Assembly (NCBI GenBank): GCA_965662355.1
Contig: CBFIHP010000002.1
Span: 1 to 64,000, forward strand
Direction: 5' to 3'
DNA: 64,000 bases
Source: GCA-2683825 sp965662355
GTDB taxonomy: Bacteria; Planctomycetota; UBA1135; GCA-002686595
Below, one piece after another: positions 1 to 8,339 of this stretch. The position numbers were made by a program, and so were the translations under genes. Position 1 is the stretch's first letter. Every line of letters starts with the position of its first letter. Under the pieces are notes generated by a model. The model was not told the DNA's origin. It was given only the letters and a program-made list of their open reading frames with translations, and did no database searches.

Positions 1-1135
1 CGATGCCCAGGGTGAAGGGGCACACGTCGGTCAGGACGACATCCTCGACGGCCTTGTCATCGCGTATCAGGGCCGCCTGTACCGCCGCCCCAAGGGCCAC
101 CGCCTGGTCGGGGTCGACATCCGTGCGTGCCGGCTTGCCGAAGATGTCCTGTACGAGCGTGCGCACGACCGGCATGCGCGTGGCACCGCCGACGAGCAGC
201 ACGTCATCGATGCTCTCGACCGACTTGCGCGCGTCCCGCAGGGCGCGTTCGATCGGGGTACGCAAGCGCTTGATGAGGCGCGAGCAGGTGCTCTCGAAGA
301 TGGCGGCATCGAGGGTGAGCGTCTCGGAGTCCTTGCCGATCTCGCCCTCGCTGGTGGGCATGCGGATCACGGCCTGCCCGTCCTCGCCCAGCTTGCGCTT
401 GGCTGCCTCGGCCTCCTTGCGCAGGCGTGCGACGAGTAAGGGCTCCATGACTTCCGCCTGTTCCAGCATGCGACCGGAGCGTTCCAGGACGTAGGCCATC
501 AAGGCGTCCGAGAAGTCTTCGCCGCCCAGGCGGCTCTCGCCGGCCGTCGAGAGAATCTCGAGCGTGCCCTCGAAGATCTCCATGACCGTGACGTCGAAGG
601 TCCCGCCACCCAAGTCGAAGACCAGGAGCAATTTCGAGGCGTCCCCGTCGCGAAAGCCGAAGCTGAGCGCTGCCGCGGTCGGCTCGTTGACCACGCGCTT
701 GACGTTCAGCCCCGCCAGCTCGACGGCGTTGCGTGTCGCGCGCCGCTGGTTCTCGTTGAAGTACGCGGGCACCGTGATGACCGCCTCCTGGATCTCCTGT
801 CCGAGGGCGGCCTCCGCATCCAGCTTCAATGCGCGTAGGACGAGGCTGGAGAGCTGGGGAGCGGTGAAGCTCTTGCCTGCGATCTCGACCTCGCGTCCTT
901 CACCCATCCAGCGCTTGAAGGTTGCCACGGTTCGCTCCGGCTTGGTCAGGGCCAGTTCGCTGGCGGCCTGGCCAACGACGATCTCACCGCTCTCGAGCAG
1001 GCCGACGATCGAGGGGGTCAAGACCTCGCCGTGGGCGTTGGGCAAGAGGCGCGGGACCCCGGAGGTGAACACGCTGCAGAGCGAGTTCGTCGTGCCAAGG
1101 TCGATGCCGATAAGGGGAGGCGTAGACGTAGTCAA
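1..1135 (-). CDS. hscC: Hsp70-family chaperone, HscC/DnaK-like (C-terminus beyond window edge)
   Basis: Cytoplasmic ATP-dependent Hsp70 chaperone. The reading frame is open from a TTG at 1135 to base 1, giving about 378 residues and most of the actin-like nucleotide-binding domain. The phosphate-1 motif IGIDLGTTNS lies at about residues 9-18, followed by NEPTAAA, then DLGGGTFDVTV, then LVGGATRMPVV. The visible part ends at DVCPFTLGI, the linker to the substrate-binding domain. The LTPSIV and LSSLVLR segments and the short linker look closer to HscC than to housekeeping DnaK, but the substrate-binding domain is not visible. The frame is closed by a stop at 1180-1178 and holds no ATG upstream, so TTG is the most likely start. 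No clear Shine-Dalgarno site precedes it. The gene diverges from the adenosyltransferase at 1255. Confidence 0.85.
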   Translation of the reverse strand, partial: MTTSTPPLIGIDLGTTNSLCSVFTSGVPRLLPNAHGEVLTPSIVGLLESGEIVVGQAASELALTKPERTVATFKRWMGEGREVEIAGKSFTAPQLSSLVLRALKLDAEAALGQEIQEAVITVPAYFNENQRRATRNAVELAGLNVKRVVNEPTAAALSFGFRDGDASKLLLVFDLGGGTFDVTVMEIFEGTLEILSTAGESRLGGEDFSDALMAYVLERSGRMLEQAEVMEPLLVARLRKEAEAAKRKLGEDGQAVIRMPTSEGEIGKDSETLTLDAAIFESTCSRLIKRLRTPIERALRDARKSVESIDDVLLVGGATRMPVVRTLVQDIFGKPARTDVDPDQAVALGAAVQAALIRDDKAVEDVVLTDVCPFTLGI

Positions 1136-1254
1136 TGGAGGGGTGCGCTTCCGCGAGGGCCGGGACGGCGGGAGGGATTATAGGGTCGGGCAGAGCGAAA
1201 GTGCCGCCGATCCTTGGCAGGGTGGGCGCTCCGAGCGCATGATGAGCCGTCTCC

Positions 1255-1875
1255 ATGGTCCATCTTTCGAAGATCTACACCAAAAGCGGCGACGATGGCT
1301 CCACCGGGCTGGGCGATGGAAGTCGACGTCCCAAGCACGATTTGCGCGTCGCAGCCTACGGCACGGTGGACGAGACCTCCGCCGTCATCGGCGTCGCTCT
1401 GGCCCATATCGTCCACGACGCCGCGGAGAAGACGGACTCTGCGGATGCCCCGGAGACCTCGTCGGCGATCCAGGTGCTCTTGCGCCGGATTCAAAACGAT
1501 CTCTTCGACGTCGGCGCGGACCTGTGCGTGCCCGGCGAAGGGGGTGAGAAGCTGCGTATCCAGTCCGTCTACACGGAGAAACTCGAAGGCTGGATCGATG
1601 AGTACAACGCTCGGCTCACTCCCTTGAACACCTTCGTTCTGCCCGGTGGCGAGCCCCTCGCCGCGTACCTTCACCAGGCTCGCACCGTATGCCGGCGCGC
1701 CGAGCGTTGTGTCTGTCGTCTGGCCGAGGTCGAGACGGACGAGCTGAACCCCGAGGTCGTGCGCTATCTCAACCGACTGTCGGACCTCCTCTTCGTTCTG
1801 GCCCGCGTGGTGAACGACGACGGCCGGGCGGATGTCCTGTGGGAACCGGGCGTCACCCAGAAGCCAAGCCCATGA
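1255..1875 (+). CDS. pduO: ATP:cob(I)alamin adenosyltransferase, PduO/MMAB type
   Basis: Transfers the adenosyl group of ATP to cob(I)alamin to make adenosylcobalamin. The 206-residue protein has the family's N-terminal IYTKSGDDGSTGLGDG ATP-binding segment (residues 7-22), then YGTVDETSAVIG. Near the C-terminus it has RYLNRLSDLLFVLARVVN, the usual active-site helix. Length is normal for the family (180-200 plus a short tail). It starts at an ATG without a good ribosome-binding site. Its stop shares the sequence ATGA with the start of the miaE gene, so the two are translationally coupled. The window also holds B12-dependent methionine synthase and two B12-binding radical SAM genes, but those use methyl- or other corrinoids, so the AdoCbl consumer lies elsewhere. 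Confidence 0.93.
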   Translation: MVHLSKIYTKSGDDGSTGLGDGSRRPKHDLRVAAYGTVDETSAVIGVALAHIVHDAAEKTDSADAPETSSAIQVLLRRIQNDLFDVGADLCVPGEGGEKLRIQSVYTEKLEGWIDEYNARLTPLNTFVLPGGEPLAAYLHQARTVCRRAERCVCRLAEVETDELNPEVVRYLNRLSDLLFVLARVVNDDGRADVLWEPGVTQKPSP

Positions 1876-2516
1876 AGCGCGCCTTCGAACTCAGCTGGCA
1901 CACGCCTTCCACCTGGGCCCCCGCGGCCCTCGAGGATCCGCTGACGCTCCTGTCCGACCACGCCCATTGCGAGATGGGGGCCACCGTTTCGGCCCAGGGC
2001 CTGATCGCTCGCTATCCGACCGAGACGAAGCTCGTCGAGCGCATGGGCGCCTTGGCGGTGGAAGAGTTACGCCACTTCAATCAGGTCCACCGCCTCATCG
2101 TTCAGCTCGGCGGAACGCTGCAGCCGATACGCACGAACGAATACGCCGAGGCGCTCGTGCGCGAGACGCGCAAGCGCAACGGTGGGCTCGTGGACCGTTT
2201 GCTGGTCTCCGCCGTCATCGAACGGCGCAGTCTGGAACGCTTCGAGCTGCTCGCGGAAGCCGCACGCACGTCGCATCCCCTCCTCGCCGCCCTGTATGGC
2301 GAGCTGGCCCCGTCCGAGGCCGGACACGCCTCGCTCTTCGTCGAACTCGCCGAGGGCGTGCACGGGAAGCGAAACGTCGAACAGCGGCTGGCGATGTGGT
2401 TGGAGGAGGAGGCGCGGATTCTGCGCGGGCTGCCCTGTGGGCCTCGCATCCATTCCGGGCCTCCGGCGCTGGAGGCCCGGAGGCTTTCCGTGTCCGCTTC
2501 GGGAGCCACGGAATAG
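1872..2516 (+). CDS. miaE: tRNA 2-methylthio-N6-isopentenyladenosine hydroxylase (MiaE-like)
   Basis: Diiron oxygenase of the ferritin-like fold that hydroxylates the ms2i6A modification at tRNA position 37. The 214-residue frame carries the helix motifs that supply the iron ligands: LLSDHAHCEMGA (about residues 27-38), ALAVEELRHFNQV (about 63-75), then IERRSLERF and LAPSEAGHASLF further on. Length matches the short MiaE form. The start ATG at 1872 overlaps the preceding stop by four bases. The last 20 or so residues look like an unstructured tail. Function is assigned from the family; a different ferritin-like hydroxylase activity remains possible. Confidence 0.85.
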   Translation: MKRAFELSWHTPSTWAPAALEDPLTLLSDHAHCEMGATVSAQGLIARYPTETKLVERMGALAVEELRHFNQVHRLIVQLGGTLQPIRTNEYAEALVRETRKRNGGLVDRLLVSAVIERRSLERFELLAEAARTSHPLLAALYGELAPSEAGHASLFVELAEGVHGKRNVEQRLAMWLEEEARILRGLPCGPRIHSGPPALEARRLSVSASGATE

Positions 2517-2559
2517 GCTGTCGGGTCATCGACGTGACGTTGTCGCGCGCCGTTTCTCG

Positions 2560-5500
2560 ATGAAGAGCTCCCACCCCAAACCGAAACGCCGTTGGTTGCG
2601 CTGGTTCGTGCGCGTGGCTCTCGTTCTCGCCGCGACGATCACAGGCCTCTTGTTGTATGGCGAAGTCCTGGCCCTCTTTCTGGTGCAAGCGCACCTGCGC
2701 GAGAATTATCGGGTCGAGATCACGATCGACGAGCTCGAACTTGGCTACTTCACGGGGCTTACCACGTTGCGCGGGATCGAGATCGACGGAACAGAAGCCC
2801 AGGGCTTGCCGATCCGTGCTCTGAAGAATGGCGAGCTGGTTCTCGAATACTCGCTCTGGGGAGGAATTGTCAGCGTCGACTTGAGTGCCGACGTTCTCGA
2901 ACTGGATCTCCTGGGCAGCGCAGGAAACGAGGATGTGCGAGCGCCTGAGAAGAGACTGGCACTTCCGACGAGGCTTCCCCCGATCGCCATCGCCATCGGT
3001 CGGCTCGAAGCCGCCTACGGTGAGAAGCGGCTCTCCTTCGATGAACTGGAGGGGCGCGTGAGCGGCGACGGGCATCAGGAGTGGACCCTGGTAGCGTCGA
3101 AAGCACGTTGCGATCTGGGTTTCGAATCTCCCGAAAGCGCGCTTCTGTGTCGCGGCCAGTGGCACGCCGGGGCGCCGTCCATCGACAACCTGGACGTCTT
3201 CGGTATCGAGCTGGAGTCCGCTCGCCTGGATGCCGAGGCGCGCGTCGTACGCTGCGCGCGAATCGACTATGTCTTCGAAGAGGAGCGGATCGCAGCGCGG
3301 GAGATTCAGTTGCCCCTCGCCAGTGAGGGGCTGGCGAACTTCCTGCAGGACTTGCAAGCAGAGGTGTCCATCGACGTGGTCCAGGTGCCCCAGGCCCTGC
3401 GCGACCTTCCAAAGAACTTCGGGGACGTCTGGATCGAGACCTTCGAAGAGCAGAAGGGTCGCTTGACGTTCGATGGGCGCATCGGCGCTGGTCGGATCGA
3501 ATTCGGGGAAGCCAAGCTCGCCACGCACTCCGGGCTCGTGAACGTGCGCGAAGGCAGTTTTCGCTGGGAAGGCCTCGACTTCCGCTCGGGGGATCTGGTG
3601 CTGGCCATGGATGTGGATCTTCCCGATCTCTCCGAGGTGGAGCGCTTCTTCGATGGACTCGTCGGCGAGTTGCGTGGAGCGCTGCACGGCAAGCTCGACG
3701 TGCGCGGCCCGCCCCTGGAGCTCGTCGGTGAAATGGACATCGAAGGCGAGGCCCTGCGCTGGGCCGGCCGGCCGCTGGGAAGCCTCGTGGCTCGGCTGCG
3801 TTTCGATGGTGATTCCATCGCTACCGAGAATCTGCGCGTGGCCCTCGATCCGGGCAACTACGTGGAACTGGACGGGAGCTATCACACGGCCACCAAGACG
3901 CTCGAAGACGTACGTCTCGAGGCGCGGCTCGAAGGGCTAGAGGCCCTGCAACTGTCCGAGGTCGAGGGCGGCGGCCTGTCGCTTGTTGCGACCCTCAACG
4001 GAGCGTTGGAGAGCCTGCAGGGTGAGGTGCAGTTGGACCTCGACGACCTGGTGTTGCGCCAACGCACTCTCCGCGAAGTGTCGCTGCAGGCGAGTCTCGC
4101 CTGGCCAGAGTTCGAGGTTCGTCAACTACGCTTCAACGACCCCCTGGGTTTCGTCGAGGTCGTCGGTAGCTCGAGCTGGGATGGGAAGCTCGAGCGTTTC
4201 GAGGCGCGGCTCGATTCGCTACGCGCGGTGCGTGGGGATGCGGAACTGCACAGCGTGCAAGTGGCGATGTTGCGAGTCGATCCGATGCAGTTCGAGCTGG
4301 GTCCGCTGCAACTCGAGGGCAGTGGCGGAACGGCGCTCGTCGAGTACCGCCAGACCGACGCGCAGAGCATGCTCAACGTGGAGCTTGAGTCGTTCGACCC
4401 CTTACCGTTGGTCGGGGCGATCCTGCCGGGGGACTGGCGTCTCGGACGCTTGACCGGAAACGTGAAGGCCATGTTCACGGAGGAGGAGTCGAGCATCGAC
4501 GCGCAGCTCGCACTCTCGGGATTGGCGGCCCCGGGCGACACGACCCAGGGCTGGAACGTCGATTTCGTGACGCAGCTCGAGGAGAAGCGCCTGAGCGTGG
4601 AGCGCGTCGAGGCGCGGCACACGGAATACGGATCCCTGGGGGGAGGCGGAGAGGTTCCCCTGAGCCCCTTCGAGAGCGAGCCGCTTCCCGCGGGTGACCT
4701 GAATTTTCATCTCGAGCTGCAGGGCTTCCAGATCGCCCATCTGACCCGGCGCCTCAGTCGGGGTCTGCTCGAACTGGAAGGGCCCATGAACGGGTTCGTG
4801 AACCTGGGCGGTACGTGGGACGCTCCACTCGCTGAGCTCGAGTTGCAACATGCCGGCGTCTACTTCAAGGAGGGGCTGGACTCGATCCGTCTCGGCCCCG
4901 CTCAGCTCGACCTGCATGCCGAGCTGAGTGATCGCCTGAGCGCACGCTTCGACTTCGGACACGCGGAGCGCTTCGAGGCCCATGGCGAGGTGGCCCTGGA
5001 GGGTGGACTCGACGTCCGCCAGTTGCTCGCGGAAGGACCGCGGCCCTGGATGCAAACGAGACTCTCGGGAACGGCCAAGGTCGTCTCCCGTGGCATCGAG
5101 GATTTCATGTATCGCTACGAGGGTTTGCCGCGCCTGCACGGCGCGGCCGAGGCGAGCTTGCGCATCGAGGGCAGCCTGGAAGAGCCCGAATGGAGCGCTG
5201 CCTTGCTCCTGAAGGAGGGTGGCTTGAATCTGGGCATCGACGGTGTGCCCAGGCTGACGGCACTACAACTCGAATTGCGTGCGGATCAGGAGGGGATCCA
5301 GATCGTCGACAGCGGTGGCGCGGAAATGGGCGGTGCGCCGCTCTGGGTCCGTGGGGGGGCGACCTTTGCCGGCGGCCTGCAACTCGACCTCAGACTGCAG
5401 GGCGAGGAGGTGCTTTTACGACGCGTGGGGGGCATGAAGCTTCGCGCCGACATCGACCTCGGGATTCAGGGCGGCCTCGACGCGTTGCAGGCCACGGGCG

Positions 5501-6303
5501 AGGTGGCGTTGACCGACTGCCGCTTCGTGCGCAACTTCGACCCGCTGTCGTTCTTGGGTCGCGAGGAGGGCAGTCTTGCCAGCGAGCGTGGTTTTGTTTT
5601 TGAGATCAGCGACTCCGGTCCATTGTCGACGGCGGTCTTCGACCTTGCCGTGACGTCGAAAGAGCCCTTCATGCTGAAGAACAATTTTGTCAACGGCAGC
5701 CTGCGGCCGGAGCTGGCGCTGATTGGGAGCGGGCTCTTTCCCGAGCTGCGCGGCGAGATCTACATCGACTCCACAGGGGTCAAGTTGCCGGGTGGTCGAT
5801 TCGAGGTTCAGGCTGGAACGATTCAATTTCGCCGCAACGAGCCACACTTGCCGCACATCGAGCTGTCCGGCGAAGCCTTCGTTCAGGGCTATCGGATCGA
5901 CGTGCAAATGAGCGGTCCCGTCGGCGACGCGGAGCTCTTCCTCAGCTCGAATCCGCCCTTGCCCAACGAGGACATTCTCGTCCTGCTCTTGACCGGTCAG
6001 CTACCGGAAGGAACCACCGGGCAGGAAGCCGTGCGTCTCGTGGCTGTTTATCTCGCACAAGACCTTGTCAGTCGCTGGTTCTCGGACGAGTCGACCGAGG
6101 ATTCGGAAGGCCTCGAAGCCTTTGCCGAGCGCTTCGACTACTGGAGCGGCGTCGATCCGATCCGAACCGGAATCGAAACCCATAACGTCAGCCTGCGCCT
6201 CTCCTCGGATCCGGACGCCAAGCGGATTCACTCCCTCGTCGGCGAGCAAGATGCCTTCGAGGACATCAACCTCGGCTATCGCATCCTCTTTCGGTTGAGG
6301 TAG
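2560..6303 (+). CDS. tamB: TamB/AsmA-like translocation and assembly protein
   Basis: Very large inner-membrane-anchored periplasmic protein of the TamB (DUF490) group, which bridges the inner membrane to an Omp85 barrel and is linked to outer-membrane protein insertion or lipid transport. The 1247-residue protein starts with a basic cytoplasmic stub and one membrane segment (about residues 17-40, VRVALVLAATITGLLLYG). A long, repetitive, beta-rich stretch with alternating hydrophobic residues follows. The conserved C-terminal domain has the diagnostic PLPNEDILVLLLTGQLPEG close to residue 1150. The ATG at 2560 was chosen because the membrane segment follows directly; the frame is open further upstream, but there it overlaps miaE. 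The Omp85 gene starts two bases after the stop, matching the known TamA-TamB partnership, here with tamB first. Confidence 0.88.
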   Translation: MKSSHPKPKRRWLRWFVRVALVLAATITGLLLYGEVLALFLVQAHLRENYRVEITIDELELGYFTGLTTLRGIEIDGTEAQGLPIRALKNGELVLEYSLWGGIVSVDLSADVLELDLLGSAGNEDVRAPEKRLALPTRLPPIAIAIGRLEAAYGEKRLSFDELEGRVSGDGHQEWTLVASKARCDLGFESPESALLCRGQWHAGAPSIDNLDVFGIELESARLDAEARVVRCARIDYVFEEERIAAREIQLPLASEGLANFLQDLQAEVSIDVVQVPQALRDLPKNFGDVWIETFEEQKGRLTFDGRIGAGRIEFGEAKLATHSGLVNVREGSFRWEGLDFRSGDLVLAMDVDLPDLSEVERFFDGLVGELRGALHGKLDVRGPPLELVGEMDIEGEALRWAGRPLGSLVARLRFDGDSIATENLRVALDPGNYVELDGSYHTATKTLEDVRLEARLEGLEALQLSEVEGGGLSLVATLNGALESLQGEVQLDLDDLVLRQRTLREVSLQASLAWPEFEVRQLRFNDPLGFVEVVGSSSWDGKLERFEARLDSLRAVRGDAELHSVQVAMLRVDPMQFELGPLQLEGSGGTALVEYRQTDAQSMLNVELESFDPLPLVGAILPGDWRLGRLTGNVKAMFTEEESSIDAQLALSGLAAPGDTTQGWNVDFVTQLEEKRLSVERVEARHTEYGSLGGGGEVPLSPFESEPLPAGDLNFHLELQGFQIAHLTRRLSRGLLELEGPMNGFVNLGGTWDAPLAELELQHAGVYFKEGLDSIRLGPAQLDLHAELSDRLSARFDFGHAERFEAHGEVALEGGLDVRQLLAEGPRPWMQTRLSGTAKVVSRGIEDFMYRYEGLPRLHGAAEASLRIEGSLEEPEWSAALLLKEGGLNLGIDGVPRLTALQLELRADQEGIQIVDSGGAEMGGAPLWVRGGATFAGGLQLDLRLQGEEVLLRRVGGMKLRADIDLGIQGGLDALQATGEVALTDCRFVRNFDPLSFLGREEGSLASERGFVFEISDSGPLSTAVFDLAVTSKEPFMLKNNFVNGSLRPELALIGSGLFPELRGEIYIDSTGVKLPGGRFEVQAGTIQFRRNEPHLPHIELSGEAFVQGYRIDVQMSGPVGDAELFLSSNPPLPNEDILVLLLTGQLPEGTTGQEAVRLVAVYLAQDLVSRWFSDESTEDSEGLEAFAERFDYWSGVDPIRTGIETHNVSLRLSSDPDAKRIHSLVGEQDAFEDINLGYRILFRLR

Positions 6304-6305
6304 GG

Positions 6306-8336
6306 ATGCGGATCCTCCTCGCCTGCCTGCTCTTGGCGAGCGCCTGCCAATCGGCGCAGGCCAAGCTGCCCCCGCAAGCTCCCATGGGGATCGAGCGCGT
6401 GTTGGACATCGAAGGAACCAGTGCTCTGACACCAAAAGAGATCATGGAGATCATCGTCGAGGAGTACGCGGTCTTCTTGGTCGAGGGCAAGAAGTCCAGC
6501 GTCGACGATGCTGCCTGGGCTCTGGAGCGCCACCTGCGTGGGCTCGGTTTCCCGAAGGCTCGGGTGCGCTACGAGTACGAGCGTTTCGAAGATGGCGCAG
6601 CAAGGGCGAAGCTGATCGTCGAAGAGGGGCCGCGCACCTTCCTGGATCGCATCACCTTCGTGGGGGTCGTCGGGCTCGACGCCCAGGAGCTCCTCGAGAG
6701 TTTTGGCGAACGCCGCTCGCTCCTCGGGCACAAGCGTTGGTTCGTCGAACGTGAGGTCAAGGCCAAGATCACGAGCATCGCAAGCCACTATCGCACCCTG
6801 GGCTTTCTCGAGGTGCAGGTGGAGGAGCCGAAGCTGGAGTTCCACGACAACGATCAGAAAGTGAACCTCACCGTCACGGTCATCGAAGGGCCGTGTTTCT
6901 ACGTTCGCGAGGTTCTGTTCAGCGGTGTCGGGGACGAACGCCTTGCAGCGTTGGAAGCCCTGGCTGGGAGTGTGATCGGCCAACCCCTCGTGCCGCGCTC
7001 GCCACACATGCTGCGTTCGCGCATCGTGGGCGAGTACGCCCGCCAAGGGTATCCCGACGCCGAGGTCAGCTTCGAGGTCCTGCGTGAGGAATCCAGCTTG
7101 GATGCGGAGGGGAAAAAGGGCCGCGATGCCGTGCTGCTCATGAGCGTCGAGGAAGGAGAGAAGGTGCGCATCGCGGCAGTCAAGATCCGCGGCAACGAGA
7201 AGACGCAGGAGGGCTTCATCCAGTCTCGACTCGAATTTGTTGCGGGGGACATCTACGACGCGAATGCCGTGCAAGAGAGTTTTCGCGAGCTGTACAGGAG
7301 CCGTCTGTTCCGCAAGATCGACATCCGCATGGAGGGGGATGGGCCGTCGCGTGACCTGATCGTCGAGGTCGAGGAGCTGCCTTCCATCGAAGCCTGGATC
7401 GAACCGGGTTGGGGCTCCTACGAGCTGGCGCGCGTCGCAGGCGGAATCCGCAACCGCAATTTCTTCGGGAAGGGATGGGCCCTTGCACTCGAAGGTACGG
7501 CTGCCGTGCGGGCCCAGGAGCTGATTTTGAGCCTGAGGGATCCCTTTTTCTTCGGGACACCGGTCGCCGCCACGTATTCGTTGTTCGGCAACCGGCGCAC
7601 GGAGCCTTTCGCAACCGGTGAAGTTGGTGTGGGGGTGGATCTCTCTCGCGATTGGAACCGCTACTGGAGCTCGTCCCTGGGTTACCAGTATCGCAAGACG
7701 GATCTCGAGGGAGGGGGCTCAAGCGCTGAAGTGGACATCTCCTCCATCATCTTCACCACGAGTCGCGACAGCCGCGACGAGATCTTCATGCCAACCCATG
7801 GCGCCCTGAATCGGGCCTCGATCGAGTGGGGTGCGCCGGAGATCGGCTCCGAGCTGGACTTCTTTCGTTTGCGCTACACCCAGAGTTTTTTCCGTTCCGT
7901 GACGCCGACGACGGTGGTCGGCTTCTCGGTACGTGGCGGCTTGATAACGCTGCTGAGCGGCATCGAACCCATTCCACGCCAGGAACTGTTTCTGAACGGC
8001 GGGGAGAATACGGTGCGTTCGTTCGAGGAGGGCGAGCTGGGCGACAGCCTGGCCAACGGCGACCCTGCGGGTGGGGAGGCCTTCAGCGCCACGACCCTCG
8101 AACTGCGCCAGCGTGTGACGCGCGGCTTCGATGGTGCGCTCTTCGTCGATGCCGGCAACCTGGAGCAGGAGGCGCAGGACGCTTTCGAGTTCCGTGGTCT
8201 TCGCTATGCCGTGGGCTTCGGAATACGCTATCTGTTACCCATCGGCCCGTTGCGCCTGGACTTCGCCTGGAACCCTGACCCGAACGCCGACGAGGATGGC
8301 TTTCAACTTCACTTCTCCGTCGGCCTGCCTTTCTAG
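6306..8336 (+). CDS. Omp85-family outer membrane assembly protein (TamA/BamA-like)
   Basis: Outer-membrane beta-barrel protein with periplasmic POTRA domains. The 676-residue protein begins with an export signal (RILLACLLLASACQ). The cysteine could be a lipidation site, but the box LASAC is imperfect and ordinary cleavage after AQA is an alternative. About residues 20-350 form several POTRA repeats, for example the GVVGLDAQELLESFGE and KIRGNEKTQEGFIQSRL segments. The C-terminal half is the bacterial surface antigen barrel, with GGENTVRSFEEGELGD near residue 560 matching the conserved loop-6 VRGY-type region. The chain ends in phenylalanine, as barrel sorting signals usually do. Two bases separate it from tamB upstream and three from the next gene. 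TamA is favoured by context; BamA cannot be ruled out on length. Confidence 0.9.
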   Translation: MRILLACLLLASACQSAQAKLPPQAPMGIERVLDIEGTSALTPKEIMEIIVEEYAVFLVEGKKSSVDDAAWALERHLRGLGFPKARVRYEYERFEDGAARAKLIVEEGPRTFLDRITFVGVVGLDAQELLESFGERRSLLGHKRWFVEREVKAKITSIASHYRTLGFLEVQVEEPKLEFHDNDQKVNLTVTVIEGPCFYVREVLFSGVGDERLAALEALAGSVIGQPLVPRSPHMLRSRIVGEYARQGYPDAEVSFEVLREESSLDAEGKKGRDAVLLMSVEEGEKVRIAAVKIRGNEKTQEGFIQSRLEFVAGDIYDANAVQESFRELYRSRLFRKIDIRMEGDGPSRDLIVEVEELPSIEAWIEPGWGSYELARVAGGIRNRNFFGKGWALALEGTAAVRAQELILSLRDPFFFGTPVAATYSLFGNRRTEPFATGEVGVGVDLSRDWNRYWSSSLGYQYRKTDLEGGGSSAEVDISSIIFTTSRDSRDEIFMPTHGALNRASIEWGAPEIGSELDFFRLRYTQSFFRSVTPTTVVGFSVRGGLITLLSGIEPIPRQELFLNGGENTVRSFEEGELGDSLANGDPAGGEAFSATTLELRQRVTRGFDGALFVDAGNLEQEAQDAFEFRGLRYAVGFGIRYLLPIGPLRLDFAWNPDPNADEDGFQLHFSVGLPF

Positions 8337-8339
8337 AAC

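Noticed and set aside
2215..3885. Long minus-strand open frame opposite tamB
   Set aside because: It overlaps a well-supported gene in full, and its composition is that of an antisense shadow.
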